A DNA stretch of 64,000 nt. Source: JAJDXW01 sp965223775 (lineage in GTDB: Bacteria > Pseudomonadota > Gammaproteobacteria > HK1). This document shows, piece by piece, positions 24,977 through 34,690 of the stretch (the first letter of the stretch is position 1; the number at the start of each line of letters is the position of its first letter). The notes under the pieces were generated by a model. That model worked only from the letters and a program-made list of their open reading frames with translations. It searched no databases and was not told the origin of the DNA. Where the stretch lies: contig OZ245021.1 of the NCBI GenBank assembly GCA_965223775.1, forward strand, positions 4,836,001 through 4,900,000. The letters run 5' to 3'. A program made the position numbers and the translations under genes.

Positions 24977-26248
24977 TCACCCGAGGTGCTGCGCGACCCG
25001 GGCCGCGACGCTGAGCAGCCGATCGTCGGTGTGCCGGGGGGCGACGAGCTGCGCCCCGATCGGCAGGCCCTGCGGCCCCTGGAACGCGGGGATCGTCACC
25101 GCCGGCAGGTGGAGCGCGGTCCACAGGTAGTTGAACGCGATGTTCCCCGTGAACCGGAGCCCGCGGGGCGCCTCCCCGGTGGCGCTCGGGGTGAGCACCG
25201 CGTCGAACTCCGCGAACGCCTCGTCGATCGCGGCCCGCCACTCGTACAGCCGCCGCACGGCCTCGCGATAGCTTGCCACCTCGACCGCCATGCCCTGCTC
25301 GTGGAGGACGTGCGCATCGACCGACAGCAGGTCGGGATGGGAATCGGCATCGACGGCGAAGCACCGCGCCCCCTCGAACTGCTGCACACGGCTGAAGACC
25401 TCCAGGCTGTCCTCGAAGCCGCCCGGCAGGTCCACGTCCTCGACGGCCATGCCGGCCGCGGCGAGCCGCCGCGCGCCGTCCTCGAGGCAGGTCCGGGTCG
25501 CCTCGTCCGCCTCGTCCCAGTGGTGGGTGCGGCAGAACCCGAGGCGCGGCCGGCCCGGAAACGACTCGAGGGGAGCGGGCTCGACGCCGAGCAGCACGTC
25601 ACGGAAGAAGGCGAGATCCTCGACGCTGCGGGCCATGCAGCCAAGGGTGTCGAGGCTCTCGGCGAAGTGCCGGATGCCCGCGAAGCTGAGCAGCCCGAAC
25701 GTCGTCTTGTAGCCGTAGACCCCGCAGAACGCGGCCGGCCGGATCACCGACCCCGCGGTCTGGGTCCCGATCCCGAGCGGCGCCATGCAGTCCGCGACCG
25801 CCGCGGCCGAGCCGCTCGACGAGCCGCCCGGGGTATGGCGGACGTCGTGGGGGTTGCGGGTGGGGCCGGGGTAGCGCGACGCGAACTCGGTGGTCACCGT
25901 CTTTCCGAGCACGATGCCCCCCGCGGCGTGGATATGGTTGACGCAGACCGCATCCGTGCCCGGCCAGTGATCGCGATAGATGGGGGATCCATACGTGGTG
26001 GGTGCATCCACCGTGTCCACGATGTCCTTGATGCCGACCGGAACCCCGTGCATCGGCCCGGAGCCGTCGTGGACGAGCGCGGCCGCGAGCACCTGCTCGC
26101 AGTCGAGATGGGCGAAGGCCGCGATCTCGGGCTCTCGCTCCTCGATCCGGTCGAGACACGCCCGAATGAGCGCCTCGACGGTGAGCTCACCCGCCTCGAT
26201 TTTCCGCGCGGCTTCCACTGCCGTCAGTTCGTTCGGCCGTGCCGTCAT
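24977..26248 (-). CDS. amidase (amidase-signature family)
   Basis: 423 residues from ATG 26248 (leader GCGGGGAAG). The Ser-Ser-Lys triad is visible: Lys in VGIKDIVDT, the cis-Ser in the GGSSSGSAAAVAD block and the nucleophile Ser in TQTAGSVIRPA. The family hydrolyses amides, including carboxamides, nitrile-derived amides and N-acyl compounds. It lies upstream of the TRAP genes in the same direction and may process the imported solute. It is transcribed divergently from the thioesterase at 26629. No transamidase GatB/C partners are present, so it is not GatA. Confidence 0.9.
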   Translation of the reverse strand: MTARPNELTAVEAARKIEAGELTVEALIRACLDRIEEREPEIAAFAHLDCEQVLAAALVHDGSGPMHGVPVGIKDIVDTVDAPTTYGSPIYRDHWPGTDAVCVNHIHAAGGIVLGKTVTTEFASRYPGPTRNPHDVRHTPGGSSSGSAAAVADCMAPLGIGTQTAGSVIRPAAFCGVYGYKTTFGLLSFAGIRHFAESLDTLGCMARSVEDLAFFRDVLLGVEPAPLESFPGRPRLGFCRTHHWDEADEATRTCLEDGARRLAAAGMAVEDVDLPGGFEDSLEVFSRVQQFEGARCFAVDADSHPDLLSVDAHVLHEQGMAVEVASYREAVRRLYEWRAAIDEAFAEFDAVLTPSATGEAPRGLRFTGNIAFNYLWTALHLPAVTIPAFQGPQGLPIGAQLVAPRHTDDRLLSVAARVAQHLG

Positions 26249-26628
26249 CTTCCCCGCTCCCCCGTCGTTCGATCCGCACGTCCACTGCGCCCCGCTGCCA
26301 CTGCGAACCTGGCCGGCGCGGGCGGCGACGCCTCTTCCATTCCGGGCCATTATCGCCCACGCCGGTCGCCCGGCGCCGCCGGGGGCCGGGCGACCGGTCG
26401 TTCTCCCGCTCATTCCCCGTTCGTTCCCCCGTCTCGTTCCCCGTCTCGTTCCCCCTTCGAAGAACGTGCCGCTCCGTGACTCCGGCACGATGGTCTCGAT
26501 TGAACCGGCGCCGGGCGCGGTCGCTCGCCCCGGGGCATCGCGCCCGCGCGCTCCGAAACGGTCCTCAGCACCGTGCCGAAGGAATAACATGCGATGCGAC
26601 GGCGGCCATGCGACAGGGGAGAGACGCG
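26249..26628. other. divergent intergenic region with C/T-rich simple repeat
   Basis: It separates the minus-strand amidase set from the plus-strand carnitine-type module and must hold both promoters. From 26401 to 26455 one strand is almost pure C and T with repeats of CGTTCCCC and CGTCT. No other feature is seen. Confidence 0.5.
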
Positions 26629-27063
26629 ATGAGCGGTTGGACGGAGACGGGACGCGCGGTGGTATTTCCCTGGCACTGCGACCACCTTGGGCACATGAAC
26701 GTGCAGCACTACGTCGGCATGTTCGACATCGGCGCGTTCCACTTCCTGTCGATGCTCGGGTTCGGGTCGCACGACATGCACGGCCGCGGCGCCACCCTCG
26801 TCGATGCGCAGCACACCATTCGCTTCATCAAGGAGCAGCCGCCGGGAAGCCTCGTGAAGATCGAGAGCGCGATCACCCGCATCGGCACGAAGTCCCTCAA
26901 CATCCGCCACCGGATGACCAACACAGAGACCGAGGACCTCGCGGCCACGACCGAGATCGTGATGGTCCACTTCGACCTCGAGACGCGGAAGTCGATACCG
27001 CTTGGCGAGGATCTCAAGGAGAGGATGTCGGCCTGGCTCGTCGAGCCCGACGACGTCGACTGA
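26629..27063 (+). CDS. 4HBT hotdog-fold acyl-CoA thioesterase
   Basis: 144 residues from ATG 26629 (leader AGGGGAGAGACGCG). It has the hotdog thioesterase signature WHCDHLGHMNVQHYVGMFD (Asp and His positions of the 4-hydroxybenzoyl-CoA thioesterase family) and a typical central strand VKIESAITRIGTKSLNIRH. It hydrolyses an acyl-CoA to acid plus CoA. It is followed by a dehydrogenase fused to another hotdog domain, so two thioesterases are encoded side by side. The acyl group is probably carnitine- or betaine-related, from context. Confidence 0.85.
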   Translation: MSGWTETGRAVVFPWHCDHLGHMNVQHYVGMFDIGAFHFLSMLGFGSHDMHGRGATLVDAQHTIRFIKEQPPGSLVKIESAITRIGTKSLNIRHRMTNTETEDLAATTEIVMVHFDLETRKSIPLGEDLKERMSAWLVEPDDVD

Positions 27064-27305
27064 GCGGCCGTCCGTGAGGGTCCTTCGGAGCCGTCGGTCC
27101 GCGCGCCCCTCCATTCGATCGGCGAGCGCCTCCCCGGGCGGGGGCGCGGGTGTTTCGATCGGCGCGCATTGCCCGATATGATACGCAACCTCGCCGGCGA
27201 TGCACGCGAGACGGAACCCCGCGCACCGGCCCGGCCAGCGCGGGATCGAATCGCGGGATCGGATCGGAAGGCGGGCCTGATGGCATCGAGCTCGAGGGCG
27301 GCGAC

Positions 27306-28865
27306 ATGAGCGAGATCGGGCGGGTCGCCCTCCTCGGGGCCGGGGTCGTCGGCGCCGGGTGGGCGGCACGGTTCGCGGCGAACGGCATCGACGTCCGCGT
27401 CCATGACCCCGACCCGCGCACCCGCGACCGCGTCGACGAGGCGCTGGGCGACGCGACGCGCGCCTACGCCCGGCTCACCCTCGCCCCTCCCGTTCCGCCC
27501 GGCCGGGTCGAGGTCGCGGCGAGCCTGGAAGAGGCGGTCGCGAGCGCCGACTTCATCCAGGAGAGCACGCCCGAGCGCGAGGACCTGAAGCGCTCCCTCC
27601 TCGCGGCCGCGAGCCGGGCCGCGCCGCGCGATGCGGTCATCGCGTCCTCGACCTCGGGACTCCTCCCGAGCCGCCTCCAGGCCGACTGCGCGGGGCCGGA
27701 GCGGGTCCTCGTGGGCCACCCCTTCAACCCGGTCTACCTGCTGCCGCTGGTGGAGGTGGTCGGGGGGGCGGCCACATCCGCCGAAACCAGGGACCGTGCC
27801 GCATCCGTCTATCGTTCCATCGGCATGCATCCCCTGGTGCTGGAGGCGGAGATCGACGCCTTCATCGCCGACCGCCTCCTTGAGGCGGTCTGGCGCGAGG
27901 CCCTGCACCTGGTCAACGACGGGGTGGCCACCGCCCGGCAGATCGACGAGGCGATCGCCTTCGGTCCCGGGCTTCGCTGGAGCGTCATGGGCACCTTCCT
28001 GCTCTACCGCCTGGCCGGCGGCGAGGCGGGCATGCGCCACTTCCTGGAACAGTTCGGCCCGACCCTCGAGCTTCCCTGGACGCACGCCGAGGGGCCGAAG
28101 CTGACCGGCGACCTCATCGCCCGGATCGCCGAGCAGTCCGACGCGCAGGCGGCCGGCCGCACCATCCGCGAGCTCGTCCGGCTTCGCGACGACTGCCTGG
28201 TCTCGGTGATGCAGGGGCTGCGCACCCACGACCACGGCGCCGGCGCCGTCCTTCGCGCCTGGGAGGCGAAGCTCTACTCGCGCGCCCACCGGGCCGCGCT
28301 CGCCGAGCCCCGCGACCTCTCCCGTCCCCTGGATCTCCACGCGGCCCGGGTCGCGCCCGACTGGGTGGACTTCAACAACCACATGACCGAGAGCCGGTAC
28401 CTGCAGGTGTTCGGGGACGCCACCGACGCGCTGCTGCGCTTCGCAGGGGCGGACGACGAGTACATGGCGACCGGACGGAGCTTCTACACGGTGGAGACCC
28501 ACATCCGGCACCTCCGCGAGGTCGCGGGCGGAGAGCCCGTCACCGTGGACACCCGGGTGCTCGGCTGCGACGAGAAACGCGTGCATCTCTTTCACCGCAT
28601 GTTCCACGGAGAACGAGGGGGCGAGCGCGAGGGAGGGCGCGGCACCGAGCTCGCCACCTCGGAGCACATGCTGCTCCACGTGGACACGGCGGCCGGGCGC
28701 GCCGCCCCCGCCGCACCGGAGGTGCTGGCGCGGCTGCGCGAGATTGCCCGCGCCCAGGCTCCGCTCGGGGCGCCGGAGGGCGCCGGGCGCCGCATCGCCA
28801 CGCCCGCGAACCGTAACGCGCGCGCGGGCCGGCGAACCGCTCCGACCGGAGAATTGACCGAATGA
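27306..28865 (+). CDS. L-carnitine 3-dehydrogenase / betainyl-CoA thioesterase fusion
   Basis: 519 residues. Residues 1-320 form a 3-hydroxyacyl-CoA-dehydrogenase-type fold: NAD motif GAGVVGAGW (11-19), catalytic His in GHPFNPVYLLPLVEVVGG, and the C-terminal helical domain (IAFGPGLRWSVMGTFLLYRLAGG). From about residue 345 a hotdog thioesterase domain follows (APDWVDFNNHMTESRYLQVF). This fusion is known in carnitine degraders: the dehydrogenase oxidises L-carnitine to 3-dehydrocarnitine and the thioesterase releases glycine betaine from betainyl-CoA. The 3-dehydrocarnitine-cleaving enzyme is not in the window. ATG 27306 follows GAGGGCGGCGAC. Assignment rests on the domain pair plus CaiD nearby. 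Confidence 0.82.
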   Translation: MSEIGRVALLGAGVVGAGWAARFAANGIDVRVHDPDPRTRDRVDEALGDATRAYARLTLAPPVPPGRVEVAASLEEAVASADFIQESTPEREDLKRSLLAAASRAAPRDAVIASSTSGLLPSRLQADCAGPERVLVGHPFNPVYLLPLVEVVGGAATSAETRDRAASVYRSIGMHPLVLEAEIDAFIADRLLEAVWREALHLVNDGVATARQIDEAIAFGPGLRWSVMGTFLLYRLAGGEAGMRHFLEQFGPTLELPWTHAEGPKLTGDLIARIAEQSDAQAAGRTIRELVRLRDDCLVSVMQGLRTHDHGAGAVLRAWEAKLYSRAHRAALAEPRDLSRPLDLHAARVAPDWVDFNNHMTESRYLQVFGDATDALLRFAGADDEYMATGRSFYTVETHIRHLREVAGGEPVTVDTRVLGCDEKRVHLFHRMFHGERGGEREGGRGTELATSEHMLLHVDTAAGRAAPAAPEVLARLREIARAQAPLGAPEGAGRRIATPANRNARAGRRTAPTGELTE

Positions 28866-28944
28866 ACCGCCGAGCGCTCCGGATGTTCGGGCACGGTTCC
28901 GGTCCGGGCTCCGGCCGAACGAACCGCCGGGCGGAACAAATACA

Positions 28945-29120
28945 GTCCTGATTACGCACAAAACTCAGTTTGGGAGCACGGGATTCCCGAGATCGCCGCC
29001 TTCGAGGGACCGTGGGCCTCCTGGGAGCGCGGGCTTCCAGCCCGCGGGCGGTCCATGCGGGCTGGAAGCCCGCGCTCCCAGGAAACCGGCCGCCCCAACC
29101 TGAGCTTTGTGCGTAATCAG
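28945..29120. repeat. 176-bp nested-palindrome element with 7-bp target duplication
   Basis: The outer inverted repeats (CCTGATTACGCACAAA at the left, inverted at the right) enclose a perfect 26-bp inverted repeat (29019-29044 against 29056-29081, sharing GGGCTTCCAGCCCGC). The element is bordered by AATACAG at 28938-28944 and 29121-29127. It is a non-autonomous MITE/REP-like insertion between the dehydrogenase and the acyl-CoA dehydrogenase genes and may form a strong hairpin in the transcript. Confidence 0.8.
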
Positions 29121-29220
29121 GAATACAGTTGGAAGCGCGGGCCGGCCATCGCCCGGCGTAGCAGTCCGGCGCGGCGGTCCGAGGTAGCTCGAGGAAAGTG
29201 AGGGAGGAGCGGTTGCCGCC

Positions 29221-30381
29221 ATGGAATTCGGACTCGACCAGGAACAGCAGCTCGTGGTGGACACGGTGCGGAGCTTCGTCGAGAACGAGCTCTATCCGCT
29301 CGAGGACGAGGTAGAGCGCACCGGCCGGGTACCGCGCGAGGTCGGCCGCGAGATCCAGGACAAGGTTCACGCCCTCGGCTTCTACGCTCCCAACATCCCG
29401 GAGGAGTTCGGGGGCGGCGGGCTCGATCACCTGACCTTCACCCTGCTCGAACGCGAGCTCGGCCGGGCCTCGATGGCGCTCTCGGTCTTCTGGGGCCGGC
29501 CCTCGAACATCCTCTGCGCGGGCGACGCCGAGCAGCGCGCCCGCTACCTGCTGCCCTGCGTGCGGGGGGAGAAGATCGACGCCCTCGCGATGACCGAGCC
29601 CGACGCGGGCTCCGACGTGCGCGGGATGAAGACCTTCGCCCGGCGCGACGGCGGCGACTACGTGATCAACGGCACCAAGCACTTCATCAGTCACGCGGAC
29701 CTCGCGGACTTCGTCATCACGTTCGTCGCGACCGGAGAGGAGGAGACCCCGGCCGGACCCAAGAAGCGCATCACCTGCTTCCTCGTCGACCGCGGAACCC
29801 CCGGCTTCGACATCCGCCCGGGCTACCGCGCGGTCTCCCACCGCGGGTACCACAACTGCATCCTCGCCTTCGACGAGTGCCGGGTGCCGGCCACCCAGAT
29901 GCTCGGCGAAGAAGGGGCCGGCTTCGAGCTCGCGAACACCTGGCTCGCCGCGACGCGCCTCACCGTGGCCGCCATGTGCGTCGGGCGGGCGCGGCGCTGT
30001 CTCGACCTCTGCGTGGAGTGGGCGGCCACCCGCCGGCAGTTCGGCCAGCCCATCGGACGGTTCCAGGGGGTGTCGTTCAAGCTTGCCGACATGGTGACGG
30101 AGATCGACGCGGCGGACTGGCTCACCCTCGCCGCGGCCTGGCGTCTGGACCGCGGGCTCGACGCCAACCGCCCGATCGCGCAGGCCAAGCTCTACGCATC
30201 GGAGACCCTGGCCCGGGTGACCGACGAGGCGGTGCAGATCTTCGGCGGCATGGGCCTCATGGACGACCTTCCCATCGAACGCTTCTGGCGCGACGCCCGG
30301 GTCGAGCGCATCTGGGACGGCACGAGCGAGATCCAGCGCCACATCATCGCCCGCGACCTCCTGCGACCGCTCGGCGCGTAG
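29221..30381 (+). CDS. acyl-CoA dehydrogenase (CaiA-like)
   Basis: 386 residues. It has the family order: N-terminal helices, the FAD/substrate motif LAMTEPDAGSDVRGMKT, the middle beta domain, and the C-terminal helical domain ending FGGMGLMDDLPIERFWRDAR and IWDGTSEIQRHIIARDLL. The flavoenzyme dehydrogenates an acyl-CoA; in this cluster the likely substrate is gamma-butyrobetainyl-CoA, giving crotonobetainyl-CoA. ATG 29221 follows GAGGGAGGAGCGGTTGCCGCC. The electron-transfer flavoprotein partner is not in the window. Confidence 0.88.
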   Translation: MEFGLDQEQQLVVDTVRSFVENELYPLEDEVERTGRVPREVGREIQDKVHALGFYAPNIPEEFGGGGLDHLTFTLLERELGRASMALSVFWGRPSNILCAGDAEQRARYLLPCVRGEKIDALAMTEPDAGSDVRGMKTFARRDGGDYVINGTKHFISHADLADFVITFVATGEEETPAGPKKRITCFLVDRGTPGFDIRPGYRAVSHRGYHNCILAFDECRVPATQMLGEEGAGFELANTWLAATRLTVAAMCVGRARRCLDLCVEWAATRRQFGQPIGRFQGVSFKLADMVTEIDAADWLTLAAAWRLDRGLDANRPIAQAKLYASETLARVTDEAVQIFGGMGLMDDLPIERFWRDARVERIWDGTSEIQRHIIARDLLRPLGA

Positions 30382-30483
30382 GCCCGCGAGCGCCCGTTTC
30401 CGGCCTTTTCCGTCCGTTCGTTCCCGTCCGTTCCTTCCCGTCCCCGCCCTTCCCCGCCCTTCCCCCACCTTCCGAGATCGACC

Positions 30484-32565
30484 GTGCCCGCCGACCTCTC
30501 GCGCCTCCTCAAGCCCCGGTCGATCTGCGCGATCGGCGGGCGCGAAGCGGCGCGCGTCGTCGAGCAGTGCCGGCGCATGGAATTCGCGGGCGCCGTCTAC
30601 CCGGTGCATCCGTCGCGGAGCGAGGTGGCGGGTCTGCCCTGCTTGCGTTCGGTCGAGGACCTGCCCGAGGCGCCCGATGCCGCCTTCGTCGGCGTGCGCC
30701 GCGACCGCACCATCGACGTCGTGCGGGCGCTCGCCGCCCGGGGAGCCGGGGGCGCGGTCTGCTACGCCTCGGGCTTCGCCGAATCGGGGGAGAATGGGGC
30801 GGCCCTTCAGGCGGCGCTCGTCCGGGCGGCCGGGGACATGCCGGTCCTCGGGCCGAACTGCTACGGCCTCGTGAACTACCTCGAAGGCGCGCCGCTCTGG
30901 CCGGACCAGCACGGCGGCCGCCGCCGCGACCGCGGGGTCGCTATCGTGTCCCAGAGCAGCAACCTCGCGATCACCCTCACGATGAACCTGCGGGCGGTGC
31001 CGGTCGCGGCGGTGGTGACCCTGGGGAACCGCGCCTGCGTCGGCACCGCCCAAGTGCTCGACGCCCTGCTGGAAGACGGCCGCATCACCGCCGTCGGGCT
31101 CCTCGTCGAGACCCTCGACGACGCGCCGGCGCTCGCCGCCGCCGCCCGGAAGGCCCGCGCGAGGCGCATCCCCCTCGTCGCCTGCAAGCTCGGCCGGAGC
31201 GAGCAAGGAGCGCGCCTCGCGGTGTCGCACACCGCCTCGCTCGCCGGCTCGGACCGAAGCGCGGCGGCCTTCTTCCGGCGCACCGGCATCGCCCGCGCGC
31301 ACTCGCTCCCCGCCTTTCTCGAAACTCTGAAGCTGCTGCACGCGGCAGGGCCGCTCGGCGGCCGCGACATCGCCTCGCTGAGCTGCTCGGGCGGCGAGGC
31401 GGCGCTCATGGCCGATGCGATGGGCGGGCGGCGGCTTCGGGCCCGCCCGCTCGCCCGGACGGAGCGCGAGCGGGTCGGCGCGACCCTGAACGACCTCGTC
31501 ACCGTCTCCAACCCCCTCGACTACCACACCTTCATCTGGGGGGACGCGGAACGCCTCGCCAACACCTTCGCCGCCATGCTCGGGTGCGGATTCGACCTCG
31601 GTCTCCTCGTGATCGACCCGCCGCGCCGCGACCGCTGCGAGGACCGCGAGTGGCACGTCACCCTGGACGCCTTCGAGGCCGCGCTCCGGCGGACCGGAGC
31701 GCGCGGGTGCGTGCTCGCGACCCTCCCCGAATCGTTCCCGGAGGCGCTCTCGGAGAATCTCCTGGCTCGCGGGATCGCCCCCCTCGCCGGGGTCGAGGAC
31801 GGGCTCGCAGCCGTCGAGGCGGCGGCCGACATCGGCGAGGCGTGGGCCGGCGGCCGGATGGAGTTCGAGGGGCCGCGGCCGCTTGTGGGGGACGGGGGCC
31901 GTGAAGTGCTCCTCACCGAACGGGAGGCCAAGGAGCATCTTGCGCGAGCCGGCATCCCGGTCCCTCCCGGCGAGGTCGTCCGAAGCCCGGAAGAGGCGGT
32001 GGGCGCGGCGGCCCGGGTGGGCGCCCCGGTGGCGCTCAAGGCGGCGGGAAGGGGACTTGCCCACAAGTCCGAGCTGGGCGCGGTTCGGCTCGGACTCGAG
32101 GCGCCGGCCGAGATCGAGGCGGCGGCACGCGCCCTGCTGCCCCTCGGGGAAGGGCTCCTCGTCGAGCGCATGGTCGGCGACGGGGTCGCGGAGGTGATCG
32201 TCGGCGTCAACCGTGACCCGCAGGTCGGCCTGGTCCTCGTGATCGGCTCGGGCGGCGTGCTGGCCGAGCTGGTCGGCGACCGGGTGGTGCTCCTCGTACC
32301 TGCGTCACGCGAGGAGATTGAGTCCGCCGTTTCCGGACTCAGGGCCGCGGCCCTCATCGAAGGCTTTCGCGGCCGGCCGACGGGCGACCGGGCGGCGCTC
32401 GTGGACGCGGTCCTCGCCGTCCAGCGATTCGCCCTCGATCACGCCGACCGCCTGCTCGAGCTGGACTTGAACCCCATCATCGTGCGGCCGGCGGGACGCG
32501 GCGTGGTGGCGGTGGACGCCCTGATGCGCCTCGCCGAAGCAGACCCGACAGGAGACCCGACATGA
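30484..32565 (+). CDS. ADP-forming acyl-CoA synthetase (acetate-CoA ligase family)
   Basis: 693 residues. In order it has a CoA-binding domain (KPRSICAIGG), a succinyl-CoA-synthetase-like flavodoxin fold (GVAIVSQSSNLAIT), the phosphohistidine loop VSHTASLAG and an ATP-grasp domain at the C-terminus (VALKAAGRGLAHKSELGAVRLG, then ELDLNPIIVRP). It makes an acyl-CoA from acid plus CoA with ATP to ADP. Here it probably activates a carnitine-type acid in place of CaiC or the CaiB CoA-transferase. Start is GTG 30484 with a weak leader. Its stop overlaps the caiD start by 4 bp. Confidence 0.85.
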   Translation: MPADLSRLLKPRSICAIGGREAARVVEQCRRMEFAGAVYPVHPSRSEVAGLPCLRSVEDLPEAPDAAFVGVRRDRTIDVVRALAARGAGGAVCYASGFAESGENGAALQAALVRAAGDMPVLGPNCYGLVNYLEGAPLWPDQHGGRRRDRGVAIVSQSSNLAITLTMNLRAVPVAAVVTLGNRACVGTAQVLDALLEDGRITAVGLLVETLDDAPALAAAARKARARRIPLVACKLGRSEQGARLAVSHTASLAGSDRSAAAFFRRTGIARAHSLPAFLETLKLLHAAGPLGGRDIASLSCSGGEAALMADAMGGRRLRARPLARTERERVGATLNDLVTVSNPLDYHTFIWGDAERLANTFAAMLGCGFDLGLLVIDPPRRDRCEDREWHVTLDAFEAALRRTGARGCVLATLPESFPEALSENLLARGIAPLAGVEDGLAAVEAAADIGEAWAGGRMEFEGPRPLVGDGGREVLLTEREAKEHLARAGIPVPPGEVVRSPEEAVGAAARVGAPVALKAAGRGLAHKSELGAVRLGLEAPAEIEAAARALLPLGEGLLVERMVGDGVAEVIVGVNRDPQVGLVLVIGSGGVLAELVGDRVVLLVPASREEIESAVSGLRAAALIEGFRGRPTGDRAALVDAVLAVQRFALDHADRLLELDLNPIIVRPAGRGVVAVDALMRLAEADPTGDPT

Positions 32566-33353
32566 CTTTCTCCCCCGACCCCTTGCACGTCACCCGGCGC
32601 GGCGCCGTCCTCGAGGTCGTCCTCGACCGGCCGAAGGCGAACGCCATCGACGGGGCGACGAGCCGGCGCATGGGCGACCTCTTCGCCGGGTTCCGCGACG
32701 ACCCCGAGCTTCGGGTCGCGGTCATCACCGGCGCGGGCGAGCGCTTCTTCTCCGCCGGGTGGGACCTCAAGGGCGCGGCCGAGGGCGAGCCTCCCGACAC
32801 CGACTACGGGGTGGGAGGATTCGGCGGTCTCCAGGAGCTGCCCGGCCTCGACAAGCCGGTGATCGCGGCGGTCAACGGCATGGCCGTCGGCGGGGGTCTC
32901 GAGATCGCCATCTCCTGCGACCTCATCCTCGCCGCAAGCCAAGCCCGCTTCGCCCTGCCGGAAATCAACGTCGGGGTGCTCGCGGACGCGGCGAGCATCA
33001 AGCTGCACCGGCGCATCCCCTTCCACGTCGCCATGGATCTCCTGCTGACCGGGCGCTGGATGGAGGCGGAGGAGGCGGCGCGCTGGGGCCTCGTCAACGA
33101 GGTGCTGCCGGCCGGGCGCCTGATGGAGCGCGCCCGCGAGGTCGCCGACCTCCTCGCCGCCGGGCCGCCGCTGGTCTTCGCCGCCATCAAGGAGACCATC
33201 CGAATGACGGAGAACCTCACGATCGAGGAGGCGTTCGCGCTGATGCACGGCAAGGGCATCCCCGCCGTCAACACCCTCTACGCGAGCGAGGACCTCCAGG
33301 AAGGCACCCGCGCCTTCGCCGAGAAGCGCCCCCCGGTCTGGAAGGGACGCTGA
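32562..33353 (+). CDS. caiD: crotonobetainyl-CoA hydratase (carnitinyl-CoA dehydratase)
   Basis: 263 residues of the crotonase family. It agrees strikingly with E. coli CaiD from memory: LDRPKANAID near the N-terminus, FFSAGWDLK, AAVNGMAVGGG (oxyanion hole) and the C-terminal FAEKRPPVWKGR. The acidic region in FALPEINVGVL provides the active-site position. It interconverts crotonobetainyl-CoA and L-carnitinyl-CoA. ATGA overlap with the CoA ligase shows translational coupling. This gene gives the best evidence that the cluster handles carnitine. Confidence 0.9.
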   Translation: MTFSPDPLHVTRRGAVLEVVLDRPKANAIDGATSRRMGDLFAGFRDDPELRVAVITGAGERFFSAGWDLKGAAEGEPPDTDYGVGGFGGLQELPGLDKPVIAAVNGMAVGGGLEIAISCDLILAASQARFALPEINVGVLADAASIKLHRRIPFHVAMDLLLTGRWMEAEEAARWGLVNEVLPAGRLMERAREVADLLAAGPPLVFAAIKETIRMTENLTIEEAFALMHGKGIPAVNTLYASEDLQEGTRAFAEKRPPVWKGR

Positions 33354-33529
33354 GCCGCGTCGAACCGCCACCCACGCCCCGGCCTCCCCTGCCATCTCCG
33401 TGAGATCACCCATCGGAATTCACCGTGGCGGCTCGGGCCGGAACGAAGTGTGAAGTACTGCGAGCTTCGGGCCGGGATCCACCCTTTCCTCGGCCCGGAC
33501 ACAGCCTCGCACCGCCACGAGAAACATCC

Positions 33530-34575
33530 ATGCGCTCGATGCAACGAGTATTTCGATTCGCGACGATTGCCATGCTGACGGTCGCCGCGTCGTCCGTATC
33601 CGCCGAGGAGCCGACGCGCGGCGGCACCCTCATCTGGTCGAGGGGCGGCCCTATGTCGACCGGATCGTCATGCGGATCATCAAGGACGCGTCCTCGCGCG
33701 CCATTGCCATGGAGAACGGCGAGGTGCTGCTCGCGACCTTCGAGGAGACCCCCCGCGAGCTCGCCCGCATGAAGAAGAAGGACCACCTGGTGGTCACCGA
33801 CCAGGGGTACGCGGCCATCGGACCGATCGTGTGGCTCGCCTTCAACCACCAGCGTGCGCCGACCAGCGACCCGGCGGTGCGCAAGGCGATCGCCTACGCC
33901 GTCGACCGGGACTTCCTCATCAACGCCCTGCTGCTCGGCGCCCCCACCGAGGCGCGCACCGGCTTTCACCCCGGGAGCCTGTTCTACGAGCCGGACGTCG
34001 AGCCCTATGACCTCGACCTCGACAAGGCCAACCAGCTCCTCGACGACGCGGGGTACGCGCGCGGCGATGACGGCATGCGCTTCAAGCTGTTCGTCGACTT
34101 CGGGTGGCAGGCCGTGAGGCCCCATGCGGAGTACCTGAAGCCCCAGCTCAAGAAGATCGGCATCGACATGACGGTGCGCGCCTCCCCGGACTTTCCGTCG
34201 TGGGCGAAGCGCGTCTCCAACCACGACTTCGACCTCACCTGGGACACCGTGTTCAACTGGGGCGACCCGGTGATCGGGGTGCACCGCACCTATCTCAGCA
34301 CCAACATCAAGAAGGGGGTCATCTGGTCGAACACCCAGGGCTACGCCAACCCCAAGGTCGACGAGATGCTGGATCTCGGCGGGCGGGAGCTCGACGCCGC
34401 CAAGCGAAAGGCGTTCTACTCCGACGCGCAGAAGCTGCTGGCGGACGAACTGCCCGTCTACTGGGTGCACACGGTGCCCTACCACACCGTGTACAACAAG
34501 CGCATCGGCAACCCGCCGCAGACGATCTGGGGCACGTCCTCGCCGCTCGACGAGATCTACGTCCGGCCCGAGTGA
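33530..34575 (+). pseudogene. dipeptide-type ABC solute-binding protein with internal deletion
   Basis: ATG 33530 begins a normal signal peptide (MQRVFRFATIAMLTVAASS, cleavage near VSAEE) and the mature start RGGTLIWSR. At about 33645 the sequence jumps, with a frame change, to RPYVDRIVMRIIKDASSRA in the middle of the SBP_bac_5 fold. The remaining 290 codons are intact to SPLDEIYVRPE. About 150-200 codons are missing compared with the usual 500-550. The protein is therefore broken unless it uses an internal start, which would lack export. Confidence 0.8.
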
Positions 34576-34690
34576 TGCGATCCCGGCACGGCCCGCCCGC
34601 CGCCCCACGCGGCGGGCGGGCGCGGGCACGGTGCACCAGCGCGGGTCCGCCGCCCGCTGACCTCCCGGCGACTCCGGAGCACGCGGCGGC

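Noticed and set aside
28540..32064. A minus-strand open frame of 1174 codons
   Set aside because: It runs antisense across three well-supported genes and the 176-bp element; its product is low-complexity Arg, Gly, Glu and His.
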